Positions 30,726 through 42,474 of a DNA stretch of 64,000 nt are shown piece after piece (position 1 is the first letter of the stretch; every line of letters starts with the position of its first letter). Under the pieces are notes generated by a model. That model was given only the letters and a program-made list of their open reading frames with translations. It did not search any database and was not told the origin of the DNA. The stretch is taken from contig JAEBUN010000002.1 of the NCBI GenBank assembly GCA_023014365.1, forward strand, positions 2,542,001 through 2,606,000, in the 5' to 3' direction. The translations under genes and the position numbers were made by a program. This DNA comes from Lepiota brunneoincarnata. Its lineage: Eukaryota > Basidiomycota > Agaricomycetes > Agaricales > Agaricaceae.

Positions 30726-33700
30726 CTAGCCGATACCCCCCAGGGGGGGCCCGGCCCTCTCAGCGAACGCGAACGCGGTCGGGGACACCTTGAGGAAAGC
30801 AATGAGAGCCTTGACCGTAGCCGGGACCCCCACCATGGAGTGCCTGGGGCAGCTCCGGAACACGTGCTCACGGGTCTCCTCCCGAAACCCGCAGCGACAG
30901 GAATAGTCTTCCTGTGGGAAAAAGCGCCTCCGATAGCCCCCTATCGGCGCGTGGTTAAGAATAGCACGCGTCATCCGGGCCATTACTGACACCGAGTGAG
31001 CATGCGGGATCCAGGCACCACCATGGAGATACATGGGCCGAAGGGGACGGTCATTGTCCCTGGCGAGCTGGAGGAAACCATGCCCGTGATGGTCAGGATC
31101 CTGGAACAGATCGATCCAGCGGTCCTGACACGACTGTACTTCCTCCTTGCGGAGGTAGTCAAGCAAGGCCCGGGGACGTGCCCCTGCCCCAACAGGAGGC
31201 AACAACTTTGCGAAGTCGTGCACCTGAGTATGAAAAGGCCACTTCGCACGCGAAGGGACCTCCCAGAAGTAAACCGAGCGGGCCGGACCCCCGGCAAACC
31301 ATGTGGCAAGAAGGCGACAGACCGCCAGGGAATGGCCCTGGGCGGAGTGTACCGACAGGTCCACCGCCTGCCTGGCCGAGGCCATCGAGTCAGTGAACAG
31401 GACAAGACCAGCAGCACCCTCGACAGAAACTGCCTTGGACACCGCCAGCCAGATGGCGAAAAGCTCGGCCTCGGGAGCCGTGAGCTTCCCCCCCGGAAGC
31501 CGGACCGTATGGATGCAGTCCAGCCCCCGGAAAACCTGGGCAGCCGAAACCGCCTGGTGGACCCGGCGGGGCGGTAGACTCGCGTCCGTCGCCGCCACCA
31601 GAACCCCCAGATCAGCCTGCACCTGGGCCAAAACCCGGTCAAGAGCTGCGACATGGGCCGTAAGGGCGTCCTCCGCCCCCCGGTCGTATGAATGGAAGTG
31701 GACCCGGTCTGGGTGCACATTCAAGAGATGGCGCCCCGGCCAAGCCTCTGGCGCAATAGCGTCGAAGGGCCCGGCGAGGGCAGCGAGACGCTGGTTAGCG
31801 TCAACAACAGGCCCCTTCACCTTGATCAACTTGCGGGGGGGGAGCCTGGCTATGGACCGGATGTGAGACCAGAGATCTCCACTGTAGCCCCATCCAAAGA
31901 GGGCACAAACGGGGTGACCCGGGGCAAGCGTGGTGTACCGCAACTCGGCATGGTCACGAAGCTTCTGGAGATGAAGATGAATGGGGATCAGGCCCGCAAT
32001 GGCCCCAACCCCCCCATCGGGCGACGTCCTAAAGGCGCCAGTTATCCAGAGTGCAGCCTGACGTTGCATCCAGCAGAGGTGGTCCAGAGTGCCCTTGCAC
32101 CTGGCGCCCCGGTAATACCACAAGTGAAAGCTGTACGTGGCAATAGGAACCACGCACGACTGGTAAAGAAGGCACTTCTGATCTGGCAGAAGCCCCTGGA
32201 CAGAATTACCCAGCATCCCCATGGCCTTGACTGTGGAAATAGCCTTGGTAGAGTAGAAGCGAACGTGTTCCCTAAACGTAAGGGCACGGTCGAAATAGAA
32301 ACCCAAATACCTCCAATAGGTCTTGGGCCGAAGAGGGGTAGCGCCAGTGAATGGGGGAAACCCCAAGTCCACCGGGGGACTCTCACCGGAACAGTCCCGT
32401 GAGAAATGGAAGAGCTCGGACTTGTCATGCTCCACGACTAGTGCGAACTGGGTAAAGGTGTCGTGGACGACCTCATAAGATCTGCGGAGCAGGACGCAGT
32501 TAGCGTCCAGGTCCCAGGCTTGTGCTACGATGGTGCCATCGTTGATGTAAGATAGGAGCGACAAGCCTGGCTGAGGGAGCCGCCGCTCGATAATGTACAT
32601 GGCTGGGGCCAGGTAGAGGCCAGACAGGACAGGCAAGAGGGCGGACCCCTGGCCTACCCCCACCTCCGCCTGGAACGGTTCAGACAGGAAGGAGTTCCAG
32701 GCATAGCTGGTAAACCTTCCTGTGAGATAAGAAGCAAAGAACCGGCCCATGCAAGGGGAGAACCCCTGCCGAGCCAGAACCGCGAGAAGCATCCCATGAT
32801 TCAGGGATGGGAAAAACTGTGCGATGTCGAAGGCAAGAACACTCGTCTTCAACCCGCAGGCCCACCCGGCACGGACAAGGTGCACGAGGTAGGCACCAGC
32901 ATCTTCGGTGGACCGCTGGATCACACCGCCAAACTGGTTCAGATGGAACACGCCGAACTTGACAGCCTCAAACTGCAAGCGGTGCAAGATCATCTTCTCG
33001 ATAAGCTTACCGAGAGTATTGAGAAGGACGATTGGTCTGAACACCTTCGGGGTAGCATAGGAGGGCTTGCCAGGCTTCGGTATGACAACCGACATGCTCT
33101 CCTTAAAGTGACAAGGCCAATGCCCGCACTCCATGCAGGCATCAGCGATCCGACAGACCAGATGGGTAACCGTCAGGTCCGCCAGAACGGACTTGAGGTG
33201 CATCCACGTGACGTGGTCCAGACCGGGCAATGACAAAGAGGAGCATGCGCGCAAGGCCTCGTGCATCTCCAGGTTGGAGAAGACTGGCCACTCCCGCGCT
33301 GGGAGCAGATTGATCTGATCAAGAACCCCGACATCGACCGGGCGGTCGTTGGCGGCGTTGTAGGACCCGTGGAGCCCCTCCCAGAGCTCCTTGAGAGTAT
33401 TGCAGGGGCGATCGCGGTAGCGGATCGCCTTGCAGGGGGGCAACTTGCACGCCCGGACCCAGTCCATCAGGTCCCAGGGGCGCTTGTTGGTGGAAGCAAT
33501 CTCCTCGATGCGTTCATCGAAGAACTTGCGCTTGGCAGCCTTCCAGGTCCGCTTGAACGTGTGAGCGTCCCCCCGGTCCCGAGACCAAGAGTACGCTGCG
33601 TAAGCGCGCGAGCACTTGTCATCCCACCACGGTTTGGACCGCGAGACGATGCACACCTCCTTGGAATGGGCAAGCCACACCGTGGAGAAGACTGCAGAGA

Positions 33701-34610
33701 TGGCCAGGGCCACCTCGTCGATCTTGCCAGGTGAGCTCAGGTCCAGATACTCCAGACCCATAAGCCCTATTGAGACCTCAGCTAGGAACTCGGCCTCCTC
33801 ATCTGAGTCCCGCTTCAGCGAGCACCTGGGCACAGCCTCCTCGAAGGCCTCCAGAGGGACAGTGATCCGAAGGGGGCAATGATCAGATTGACCCTGCAGA
33901 TCGGGACACCACATGGGAAGCGGTAGATGGTCCGCAATCACCCTCGCAAACACGAGGGCGATCACGGTGGAAGCAAGCCCCTCCTCAAAGGGGAAATGTG
34001 TAGGGCCCGGGTTCTCAGGAAGCGAGAGATCCAGGCCCAACGAATCCGCCGTTTCCAGCAGGGAGGCGGCAGCAGCGGGATTGTGGGGGGCCCACGGGTC
34101 CCACTGCAGTGAGCGGCAGTTGAAGTCCCCTGACATGAGGGCACACTGCGGGAGAGAGTCAGCAGCATCCGCCAGATAGCGAATGCCTGACTGTCTGTCG
34201 TCTGAATAGACGTTGAGGAAGTACACAGCCTCCCCATGTAGAAACATGGAGACGGCCATGACGTCGCGGTGATCGACGATGACGCGCTGAAGAGAGGGCC
34301 GGAGCCACAACAACTGGTTATGTACATACGCCATAACCCGAGGAGGCTGATCCGGGGAAGAAGGAGGGCGGAACAAACACAGCTACTCCGGATGCTTGGG
34401 TGCCCCGACAACCTCATCCCCGTCAGGGTCAGAGGAGGACGGGACGTGACGGATGGAGCGCCAAGGCGGCTCCTGTAATAAGAACATGTCAACGTCGCCC
34501 TTGAATTGTTCTAGTAAACTGTCCACAAGAATGTAACTACGGAATACATTCTGTGACCATATACGACACACCCTCCTCAATTTCCTAGGTTCCTGACGGT
34601 CCCTATTCAT
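30726..34610 (-). pseudogene. LINE-A5 ORF2, single in-frame TAG, YIND in RT
   Basis: 1,294 codons with one stop, TAG at 34385-34383 (after APKHPE; Trp in LINE-A2). Downstream the frame is open for 1,216 codons. Endonuclease: FLLQEPPW (before the stop), MSGDFNCRSLQWDPW, GQSDHCPL. RT: AFRPIVLLNTLGKLIEK, FDIAQFFPSLNHG, GVGQGSALLPVLSG and SYINDG, where the first Asp of the catalytic YIDD is Asn. RNase H: VAATDASLPP, APEAELFAI, LFTDSMAS. C-terminus: CRCGFREETREHVFRSC. The RT substitution alone would abolish reverse transcription. In the EN-RT linker and RNase H it is otherwise intact. Confidence 0.92.
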
Positions 34611-36329
34611 TGGGGTAAGCGGGGTTGACGCGGTGGGGAACGGACCCTTACCGGAGAATCGTACCAGCGCTCAATCCACTCCCGATCGAAGCGGTGAGCC
34701 CAGAACGGGCAGGCCGAAGCCGACACAGCGTGAGCACTGCCGCAATTCACGCACACAGGCGCGTGAGGGCAGGGACGGTCAGCGGGGGTGGGGGCAATGG
34801 GCAGCCTATGGTTGGGTTGCCCCTTGCAACATGACGCAAACACCTGATGGTTAGTCGGGGAATGCGGACCGCCACAATGGGAGTCCATCTGCTGGACCCG
34901 CTCGATACGAACGAGCGAGCCTGCAGACACCAGAGCGGTAGCCGCCACCCAATGAATCTCCATGCAGACGACGGGGCCCAGGTTAACCGGGAGACCACCC
35001 CCTGTGAGGGTGAGCATGACCTGCTTGCGCGAAGGTCCGGACATAGTCATCCTAGGCTTGGGAGCCTTGGGTGGCTGCTGGGCGGCTGCCGCCTGCCAAT
35101 GAAACGAGACCACCTTATGGGAAGGTAGCCCTGGGAGAGCATATGCCAGGTCGACGAGACCCGATGGGGACGAGACAGCCGCAGCCGCATAGGAGCAGGG
35201 CGGGGAATGAGGCTTGGTAGCCAAGTTGACGCGTGGAGGGGGGGGGACTGGGGGGAGGCCTTGCAGCCAACCGAGCCCTGTCCGCCGCCGACAGCGGAGG
35301 GACGTTGGCGGCCTGCGCCACCCTGATACGAGATTGCCGCTGCCCCGCACTGGGGTTGCGAGCCACTGGGACAGGATTGCCCAACCCCGTGCGGGCCAGG
35401 TTCCTGAAGAATTGCTGAGTGGGCGCAGGACGCGCATACCCAGCAGGAAAACGCCCCAGATCCTCTGCCGGAGCAGGAGGCAGGGGGAGGTTACCCTCCC
35501 AGGGGGTGCAGCATGAGCCACCCACCTGAGGAGCGCCATCCACCTCCATAGGAGCCACAGAGGCCCTAGGAGAGGAGGCGTGCATACTGCCCGCAACCCC
35601 AACAGGGGCGGCAGGTGCAGCAGAGTCCAGTTGTTTGCCCTTCCCTTGCGCAGGGGTTGGGGTGCCCGGCCTGGACGGACCATACACCTCAGAGGCCCAC
35701 TCATGGAGCCTCAGGGTGTGCTTGCCCTCGGAGAAGGGGATGTCATCCCAGTCATGCTCTTCCACCTTACAAAAGCGCCTGGCCAGGGAGCGGGCGACCT
35801 CCGTGCTGCCGCCTTCAGAAAGGTTGCCGCGCTTGGCCCTCTCCAGCCACAGCACGACTACGTTGAGAGCGTCCGCCACGACCCCAGCCTCACCCTCTGC
35901 ATCCGCTGGGTTGCGGGAAAGGGCGAGGAAGGTGGGGATGAACTCGGGATCCTCCTTCTCCTCCACGAAAGCGGGGCCGGGGGATGGCTCGGCTCCAGGG
36001 TCGACAGCCATCCTGGAGGACCCGGAGACCAATTCGAGGTCGAGCTCCTGCCTCAGAGGGGTGGAAGGCTTGGGCGTGCGGGTGCGCTTGGGATGGGGGG
36101 TCACCAGGGCATCATCCGGGTAGACGGCGGACTCGTGAGGCCTTTTGGGGGCCTTGGCAGCCGGAGCAGGGACCACAGCCTGCGATGCAGAACTGTAGCC
36201 AGGTCGAGAGGAGCCGGGGGGGGCGTCCTGAGTGCGAGAGATAGCCATAGTGAGGGGGTCCGGTGACGAAGGATCCGCTGGCGGAGGCGCCCCCGCTCCC
36301 TGAGAGGAACGAGTAGACCTTGGAGGTAT
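34607..36329 (-). pseudogene. LINE-A5 ORF1, start codon lost, frameshift and 475 bp deletion
   Basis: The expected ATG is ATA (36329-36327); the next ATG is 36248 (MAISRTQDAPPG). The frame is open to about 35240, where a run of nine G (about 35237-35245) shifts it into the frame that ends at 34607. The later part runs QQMDSH directly into CGGPHSPTNH: about 475 bp, including the first zinc knuckle, is missing relative to LINE-A2, with a short actc/ctcccat microhomology. The final CVNCGSAHAVSASAC knuckle and the ATGA overlap with ORF2 remain. Confidence 0.85.
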
Positions 36330-36705
36330 GCGTGTAGGACTTTAAGATTGTAAATCAGACTACAAGAGCTCGTTGCAGAGGATAGTGAGTAGGGGTAGGT
36401 GGTGGCTGTGCAGCGAGTTTGTGGTGGTTGAAGTCCAAGAAGGGATGAGGTGTATGGTCCATCCAGGCCGGGCACCCCAACCCCTGCGCAAGGGAAGGGC
36501 AAACGACCGGACTCTGCTGCACCTGCCGCCCCTGTTGGGGTTGCGGGCAGTATGCACGCCCCCTCTCCTAGGGCCTCTGTGGCTCCTATGGAGGTGGATG
36601 GCGCTCCTCAGGTGGGTGGCTCATGCTGCACCCCCTGGGAGGGTAACCTCCCCCTGCCTCCTGCTCCGGCAGAGGATCTGGGGCGTTTTCCTGCTGGGTA
36701 TGCAC

Positions 36706-37108
36706 TGTTGAAGCAGGAGCGTTGGGGGACTGGTGAGAATGTTGAAGCAGGAGCGTTGGGGGACTGGTGAGGAGTCCTAACAGCGAAAGAACAAGTGTAT
36801 TACGCGAAGGGAACAACTAGAAATGAAAGGAACAAGCTGTGGACAGCTGTGAGAGACTGGAGTGGAGATAGAACTAACTACTCACCTGTGGACAGCTGTG
36901 AGAGACTGGAAGTCCCAAAAGCGTCCACAGGTGCAAGTCCATGTCTAGATCACATGACTAGCTACCAAAAGCGTCCAGGCCTATCTACAAGTCCACAAAC
37001 ACAACAACAAACAAGTGGGACTGTTCAGAGCACAATAAGACAAGTGCACACTGCTCACCACAGGAGTGCACATAGCACATCCTGGCATGTCACAGGGCAC
37101 TCCTAACA
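36706..37108 (-). repeat. Cop1 solo LTR 2 with a 34 bp terminal tandem duplication
   Basis: Minus-strand Cop1 LTR, with TSD tgcac (36701-36705) versus tgcgc (37109-37113), one substitution. The terminal 34 bp (tgttgaagcagg...ggtgagaa) are present twice in tandem (36706-36739, 36740-36773), which accounts for 403 rather than 369 bp. Confidence 0.92.
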
Positions 37109-37917
37109 TGCGCATCCTGCGCCCACTCAGCAATTCTTCAGGAACCTGGCCCGCACGGGGTTGGGCAATCCTGTTCCAGTGGCTCGCAACCCCGGTGCGG
37201 GGCAGTGGCCATCTCGCATCAGGGCAGTGCGGGCCACCAATGTCCCCCCACTGTCGGCGGCAGACAGGGCTCAGTTGGCTGTGAGGCCTCCCCCCGGTCC
37301 CCCCCCTCCGTGTGTCAACTTGGCTACCAAGCCTCGTTCTCTGCCCCGCTCCTACGTGGCTGCGGCTGTCTCGTCCCTGTTGGGTCTTGTCGACCTGGCG
37401 CGTGCTCTCCTGGGGCTGCCTTCTCACAAGGTGGTCTTGTTCCATTGGCAGGCAGCAGCCGCCCAGCAGCCACCCAAGGCCCCCAAGCCTAGAATGACTA
37501 CGTCTGGACCCTCGCGCAAGCAGGTCATGCTCACCCTCGCAGGGGGTGGCCTCCCAGTTAACCTGGGGCCCGTCGTCTGCACGGAGATTCATCAGGTGAC
37601 AGCCGCCGCTCTGGCGTCTGCAGGCTCGCTCGTTCACATCGAGCGGGTCCAGCAGATGGACTCACACGTAGCTTGCTACACCACCACCGTGCCCAGTGAA
37701 TTGGACATTGGCACTATCAGGAACACGGTCTGCGTGAACTGGCCTCAGGCCGTCGTGGACACGAACCTCCCTCGGTCGAAGAGCTACCTCAAGCTCCTTA
37801 ACGCACCTATGTTCCGGGGCAGTCAGCCCTGGCTCACGCCCGACAGGGTGGTCGAGGCCATGCAGCACTCTGTGTGGTCTGAGTATTTTGTGCTGGCCAC
37901 CAGGCTGCGCATCATCA

Positions 37918-38470
37918 CAGGAGGATTATTCCTGTCGCTGCAGGTTTCGGGAGGAGACCCGTGAGCACGTGTTCCGGAGCTGCCCCAGGCACTCCATGGC
38001 GGGGGTCCCGGCTACGGTTGAGGCTCTCATTGCTTTCCTCGAGGCGTCCCCGACTGTGTTCACGTTCGCTGAGAGGGCCGGGCCCCCCCCGGGGGGTATT
38101 GGCTAGTAGCTCTGCCTGGCGCCCAGTTGGGTCTGGGCCAGGACATTGGTTATTCCCCCGCTGTCTCCGGGCGGCATGTAGGGATTTACGCAGGAATTGA
38201 CCCCTAACCCCCGATAAGGGGGGGGACCTCATCTTGGCTTTGTTCCCGAGCCACACGCTAGGTGGCAGCCGTCTTCCCGCCTCCGTTCATTCGGGGCAGC
38301 TTTGTCCTGGGCATGGGGAAATGCATGCCCGCATCCGCGGTCACGCATTGTATGTACAGATACCCTGTAGCTTACGGCTCGGGTTGTACCGTAGTTAGTA
38401 GCTGCACGTGGCCTCTCTATGCGGCCCGCGTTATAAATTGGAGATTAAAAAAAAAAAAAAAAAAAAAAAA
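37918..38470 (+). mobile_element. LINE-A6, 5'-truncated copy inserted in LINE-A4 ORF1
   Basis: 553 bp with the C-terminal CCHC region, the 3' UTR with conserved box and hairpin (38177-38228), tail and about 24 A (38447-38470). TSD of 15 bp, ggctgcgcatcatca (37903-37917) and ggccgcacatcatca (38471-38485), 13/15 identical. Confidence 0.93.
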
Positions 38471-38975
38471 GGCCGCACATCATCAAGAACTCAAGGGCCA
38501 CCGACACAGCCACCGTGTTCTTTGAGATATGAGACTCCCAGCAGGGGTCCAACGCGAAGATGGTCTCATGATGCGTTATCACCATCGACAGCACTCCATG
38601 TAGGATTATCCCCATGAAGGCCAACCCCGGTGTCCCCCTCTACCAGCGCTGCTGGAAGTGGGGGCACCCCTCTCTAGCATGCCGACGCAAGGCCATCCGC
38701 TGCTCTCACTGCGGCGGTCCGCATTCCCCGACTAACCATCGGGCATTTATGTCGTGTTGCAAGGGGCAGCCTAACCATAGCCGGCCCATTGCCCCTACCC
38801 CTGCTGACCGTCCCTGCCCTCACGCACCTGTGTGCATGAATTGCAGCAGCGCTCATGCTGCATCGGCCTTGGCCTGCCCGTTCTGGGCTCACCGCTTCGA
38901 TTGGGAGTGGATTGAGCGCCGGTACGATTCTCCAGTAAGGGTCCATTCCCTACTGCGTCAACCCTGCTTACCCCA

Positions 38976-39996
38976 ATGAATAGGGACCGTCAGGAACCTA
39001 CGAGATTGAGGAGAGCGTGTCGTGTCTGGTCTCAGAATGTATTCCATAGCTACATTCTTGTGGACTCTCTACTAGAACAATTCAAGGGTGATGTGGATAT
39101 GTTCTTACTGCAGGACCTGCCCTGGCGCTCCATTCATCGTGTTCCATCTTTCTCTGACCCCGATGGCGATGAGGTTGTTGGAGCACCCAAGCATCCGGAG
39201 TAGCTGTGTTTGTTCCGCCCTCCTTCTTCCCCGGATCAGCCCCCTCGGGTTATGGCATACGTGCATAACCGGATGATGCGGCTTTGGCCCTCGCTTCGAT
39301 GTGATGTCGTTGATCACTGTGACATTATGGCCATCTCTATGTTCCTGCATGGGGAAGCTGTGTACTTTCTCAACGTCTACTCAGACGGTAGGCAGTTGGG
39401 CATCCGCTATCTTGCGGATGCTGTTGACTCTCTCCCGCAGTGCGCCCTCATGTTGGGGGACTTCAACTACCGCTCACCGTAGTGGGACCTGTGGGCTCCC
39501 CACAATCCTGCTGCTGCTACCTCCCTGCTGGAGACGGCGGACTCGTTGGGCCTGGATCTCTCGCTCCCTGAGAACCCGGGTGCCACACACTTCCCCTTTG
39601 AGGAGGGGCTGGCTGCTACCGTGATCGACCTTGTGTTTGCGAGGGCAACCACAGGCCATCTGCCACTTCCCACGCAGCGTCCCGATCTGCGGGGTCAATC
39701 TGATCATTGCCCCCTTCGGATCACTATCTCTCTGGAAGCCTTCGAGGAGGCTGTGCCCAGACGCTCGCTGAAGCGGGGCTTGGATGAGGAGGCCAAGTTC
39801 CTAGCTGAGGTCTTGACGGGGCTTATGGGTCTGGATTATCCAGACCTGGGCTCATCGGACAGGATCGACGAGGTGGCCCTGGCTATCTCTGCGGTCTTCT
39901 CTGAGGCGTGGCTTGCCCACTCCAAGGAGATCTGCATCGTCTCACGGTCTAAACCATGGTGGGACGACGAGTGCTCGCGCACTTACACGGTGTATT
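38976..39996 (+). pseudogene. LINE-A4 ORF2, first part (endonuclease)
   Basis: ATG in ATGA overlap. FLLQDLPW (the catalytic Glu is Asp here); TAG at 39201-39203 after APKHPE, the same stop as in LINE-A5. Then MLGDFNYRSP followed by another stop, then GQSDHCPL and SRSKPWWDDECSRTYTVY, where it breaks into the Cop1 LTR at 39997. About 600 bp that should follow (linker to the first RT blocks) are missing from the window. Confidence 0.85.
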
Positions 39997-40365
39997 TGTT
40001 GAAGCAGGAGCGTTGGGGGACTGGTAAGGAGTCCTAACAGTGAAGGAACAAGTGTATTACGCGAAGGGAACGACTAGAAATGAAAGGAACAAGCTGTGGA
40101 CAGCTGTGAGAGACTGGAGTAGAAATAGAACTAACTACTCACCTGTGGACAGCTGTGAGAGACTGGAAGTCCCAAAAGCGTCCACAGGTGCAAGTCCATG
40201 TCTAGATCACATGACTAGCTACCAAAAGTGTCCAGGCCTATCTACAAGTCCACAAACACAACAACAAACAAGTGGGACTGTTCAGAGTACAATAAGACAA
40301 GTGCACACTGCTCACCATAGGAGTGCATATAGCACATCCTGGCATGTCACAGGGCACTCCTAACA
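39997..40365 (-). repeat. Cop1 solo LTR 3 without TSD (recombinant)
   Basis: 369 bp, tgttgaagcag...ctcctaaca. Left flank gtatt (LINE-A4 endonuclease end), right flank ggcac (C-terminal region of a different LINE-A copy, A7): no target duplication. This is as expected if two Cop1 LTRs at different sites recombined and the DNA between was lost. Confidence 0.9.
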
Positions 40366-40846
40366 GGCACTCCATGGCAGGGGTCCCGGCTACGGTCGAG
40401 GCTCTCATTGCTTTCCTTGAGGCGTCCCTGACTGTGTTCGCGTTTGCTGAGAGGGCTGGGCCCTCCCTGGGGGGTATCGGCTAGTGGCTCTGCCTGGCGC
40501 CCGGTTGGGACCAGGCCAGGGCATTGGTTATTCCCCCACCGCCTCCGGGTGGTGTGTAGGGATTTACGTGGGAATTGACCCCTAACCCCCATTTGGGGGG
40601 GGACCTCGCTCCGGTTTGGTTCCCACGCTGCGCGCTGGGTGGCAGCTGTCTTCCTGCCTCCGTTCTTTGGGGCAGCTTTGTCCTGGGCATGGGGAAATGC
40701 ATGCCCACATCCGCGGTCACGCATTGTATGTACAGATACCCTGTAGCTTACGGCTCGGGTTGTACCATAGTTAGTAGCTGCATGTGGCCTCCCTACGCAG
40801 CCCGCATTATAAATTGGAGATATAAAAAAATAAAATAAAAAAAAAA
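40366..40846 (+). mobile_element. LINE-A7, 3' end of a LINE inserted in LINE-A4 RT
   Basis: Starts inside the CCHC region (ggcactccatgg), has the 3' UTR box/hairpin (40556-40602), tail and an A-run with two T (40823-40846). Then LINE-A4 RT continues (AVKFGVFHPNQFGGVIQRS). Its left part was lost with the LTR recombination. Confidence 0.85.
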
Positions 40847-42105
40847 GGCTGTCAAGTTTGGTGTGTTCCATCCTAACCAGTTCGGCGGTGTGATCCAGAG
40901 ATCCACTGAAGATGCTGGTGCCTACCTTGTGCACCTTGTCTGTACTGGGTGGGCCCACGGGTTGAAGACGAGTGTTCTCGCCTTCGACATCGCACAGTTT
41001 TTCCCATCCCTGAACCATGGGATGCTTCTCATGGTCCTGGCTTGGCAGGGGTTCTCCTCTTGTGTGGGCCGGTTCTTCGCTTCTTATCTCACAGGGAGGT
41101 TTACCAGTTACACCTGGAACTCCTTCCTGTCTGAACCGTTCTGGGCAGAGGTGGGGGTGGGCCAGGGGTCAGCCCTCTCACCCATCCTGTCCAGCCTCTA
41201 CCTGGCTCCCACCATGTACATTATTGAATGGAGGCTCCCTCAGCCAGGCCTTTCACTCTTATCTTACATCGACGATGGTACCATCTTGGCGCAGGCCTGG
41301 GACCTGGATGCTAACTGTATCCTTCTCCGCAGATCTTACAAGGTTGTCCATGACACCTTTACCTGGTTCACCCTGGTCATGGAGCATGACAAGTCCGAGC
41401 TCTTCCATTTCTCATGGGATCATTCTGGTGAGAATACCCTGGTGGACTTGGCGGTGTCTAAGACAGTTACTGTCAAGGGTGCTGCTAGCCTTGTCCTGTT
41501 CACCAACTCGATGGCTTCAGCCAGGTGAGCGGTGGACCTGTCAGTGCACTCCACCCAGGGTCATTCCTTGGTGGTCTGCCGCCTTCTTGCCAAGTGGTTT
41601 GCTGGGGGTCTGGCCCACTTGGTCCATTTCTGGGAGGTCCCTTCGCGTGCAAAGTGGCCTTTCCATACTCAGGTGTATGACTTCGCGAAGTCGCTGTCTC
41701 CCATTGGGGTAGGGGCTCGTCCCCGGGCCTCACTTGACTACCTCCACAAGGAGGAAGTACAGTTGTGTCAGGACCATTGGATCAATTTGTTCCAGGATCC
41801 TGACCATTGCAGGCATGGTTTCCTCCAGCTTGCCAGGGACAATGACCATCCCCTGTGGCCTATGTATCTCCACGGTGGGGCCTGGATCCCGCATACTCAT
41901 TCAGTATCTCTGATGGCCCAGATGATGCATGCTATACTTAATCATGCACCGATAGGGGGCTATCGGAGGCGCTTCTTCCCATAGGAAGATTATTCCTGTT
42001 GCTGCAGATTTCGGGAGGAGACCCGTGAGCATGTGTTCCGGAGCTGCCCTAGGCACTTCATGGCAGGGGTCCTGGCTACGGTCGAGGCCCTCATTGCTTT
42101 CCTTG
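40847..42105 (+). pseudogene. LINE-A4 ORF2, second part (RT, truncated RNase H, CCHC)
   Basis: RT blocks VLAFDIAQFFPSLNHG, GVGQGSALSPILSSLYLAP and SYIDDG are intact. At about 41450 VDL joins directly to AVSKTVTVKGAAS: about 925 bp (post-RT region and first half of RNase H) are missing, with a ggcggtgtc/ggggttt boundary that suggests microhomology. The remaining RNase H has LFTNSMAS (Asp to Asn), then a stop at 41527. The C-terminal region runs to the Cop1 LTR at 42106, with a stop at 41984. Confidence 0.85.
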
Positions 42106-42474
42106 TGTTGAAGCAGGAGTGTTGGGAGACTGGTAAGGAGTCCTAACAGCGAAGGAATGAGTGTATTACACAAAGGAAACGACTAGAAATGAAAGGAACA
42201 AGCTGTGGACAGCTGTGAGAGACTCGAGTGGAGATAAAACTAACTACTCACCTGTGGACAGCTGTGAGAGACTGGAAGTCCCAAAAGCGTCCACAGGTGT
42301 AAGTCCATGTCTAGATCACATGACTAGCTACCAAAAGCGTCCAGGCCTATCTACAAGTCCACAAACACAACAACAAACAAGTGGGACTGTTTAGAGTACA
42401 ATGAGACAAGTGCATACTGCTCACTACAGGAGTGCACATAGCACATCCTGGCATGTCACAGGGCACTCCTAACA
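42106..42474 (-). repeat. Cop1 solo LTR 4 with TSD ccttg
   Basis: 369 bp, with perfect TSD ccttg at 42101-42105 and 42475-42479, inserted in the last codons of LINE-A4 ORF2. Confidence 0.95.

Larger units (their letters stand above)
30361..36447 (-). mobile_element. LINE-A5, nearly full-length LINE inserted in LINE-A4
   Basis: Poly(T) 30361-30385 at the left, 5' start (complement of catcccttcttgg) at 36447. TSD aggtgtatggtcca at 30347-30360 and 36448-36461, up to 16 bp if the shared tg is counted. It is an insertion into another copy of the same family in opposite orientation. The length of 6,087 bp is short by about 475 bp, lost from ORF1. This is the most CpG-rich and least decayed LINE in the window. 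Confidence 0.95.
29710..38979 (+). pseudogene. LINE-A4 ORF1, split by three insertions
   Basis: Reads from ATG 29710 (MPPRSTRFSQGAGA) without a stop to the LINE-A5 insertion at 30360. It resumes at 36448 up to the solo LTR, continues at 37109-37917 (RIRAVRATNVPPLSAADRA to VLATRLRII), and after LINE-A6 ends at 38486-38979 with the zinc knuckle CQRCWKWGHPSLAC-type region (CYS1 replaced: LYQRCWKWGH) and MNCSSAHAASALAC. There is a stop near 38530. The ATGA overlap with ORF2 at 38976-38979 is kept. Confidence 0.82.
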
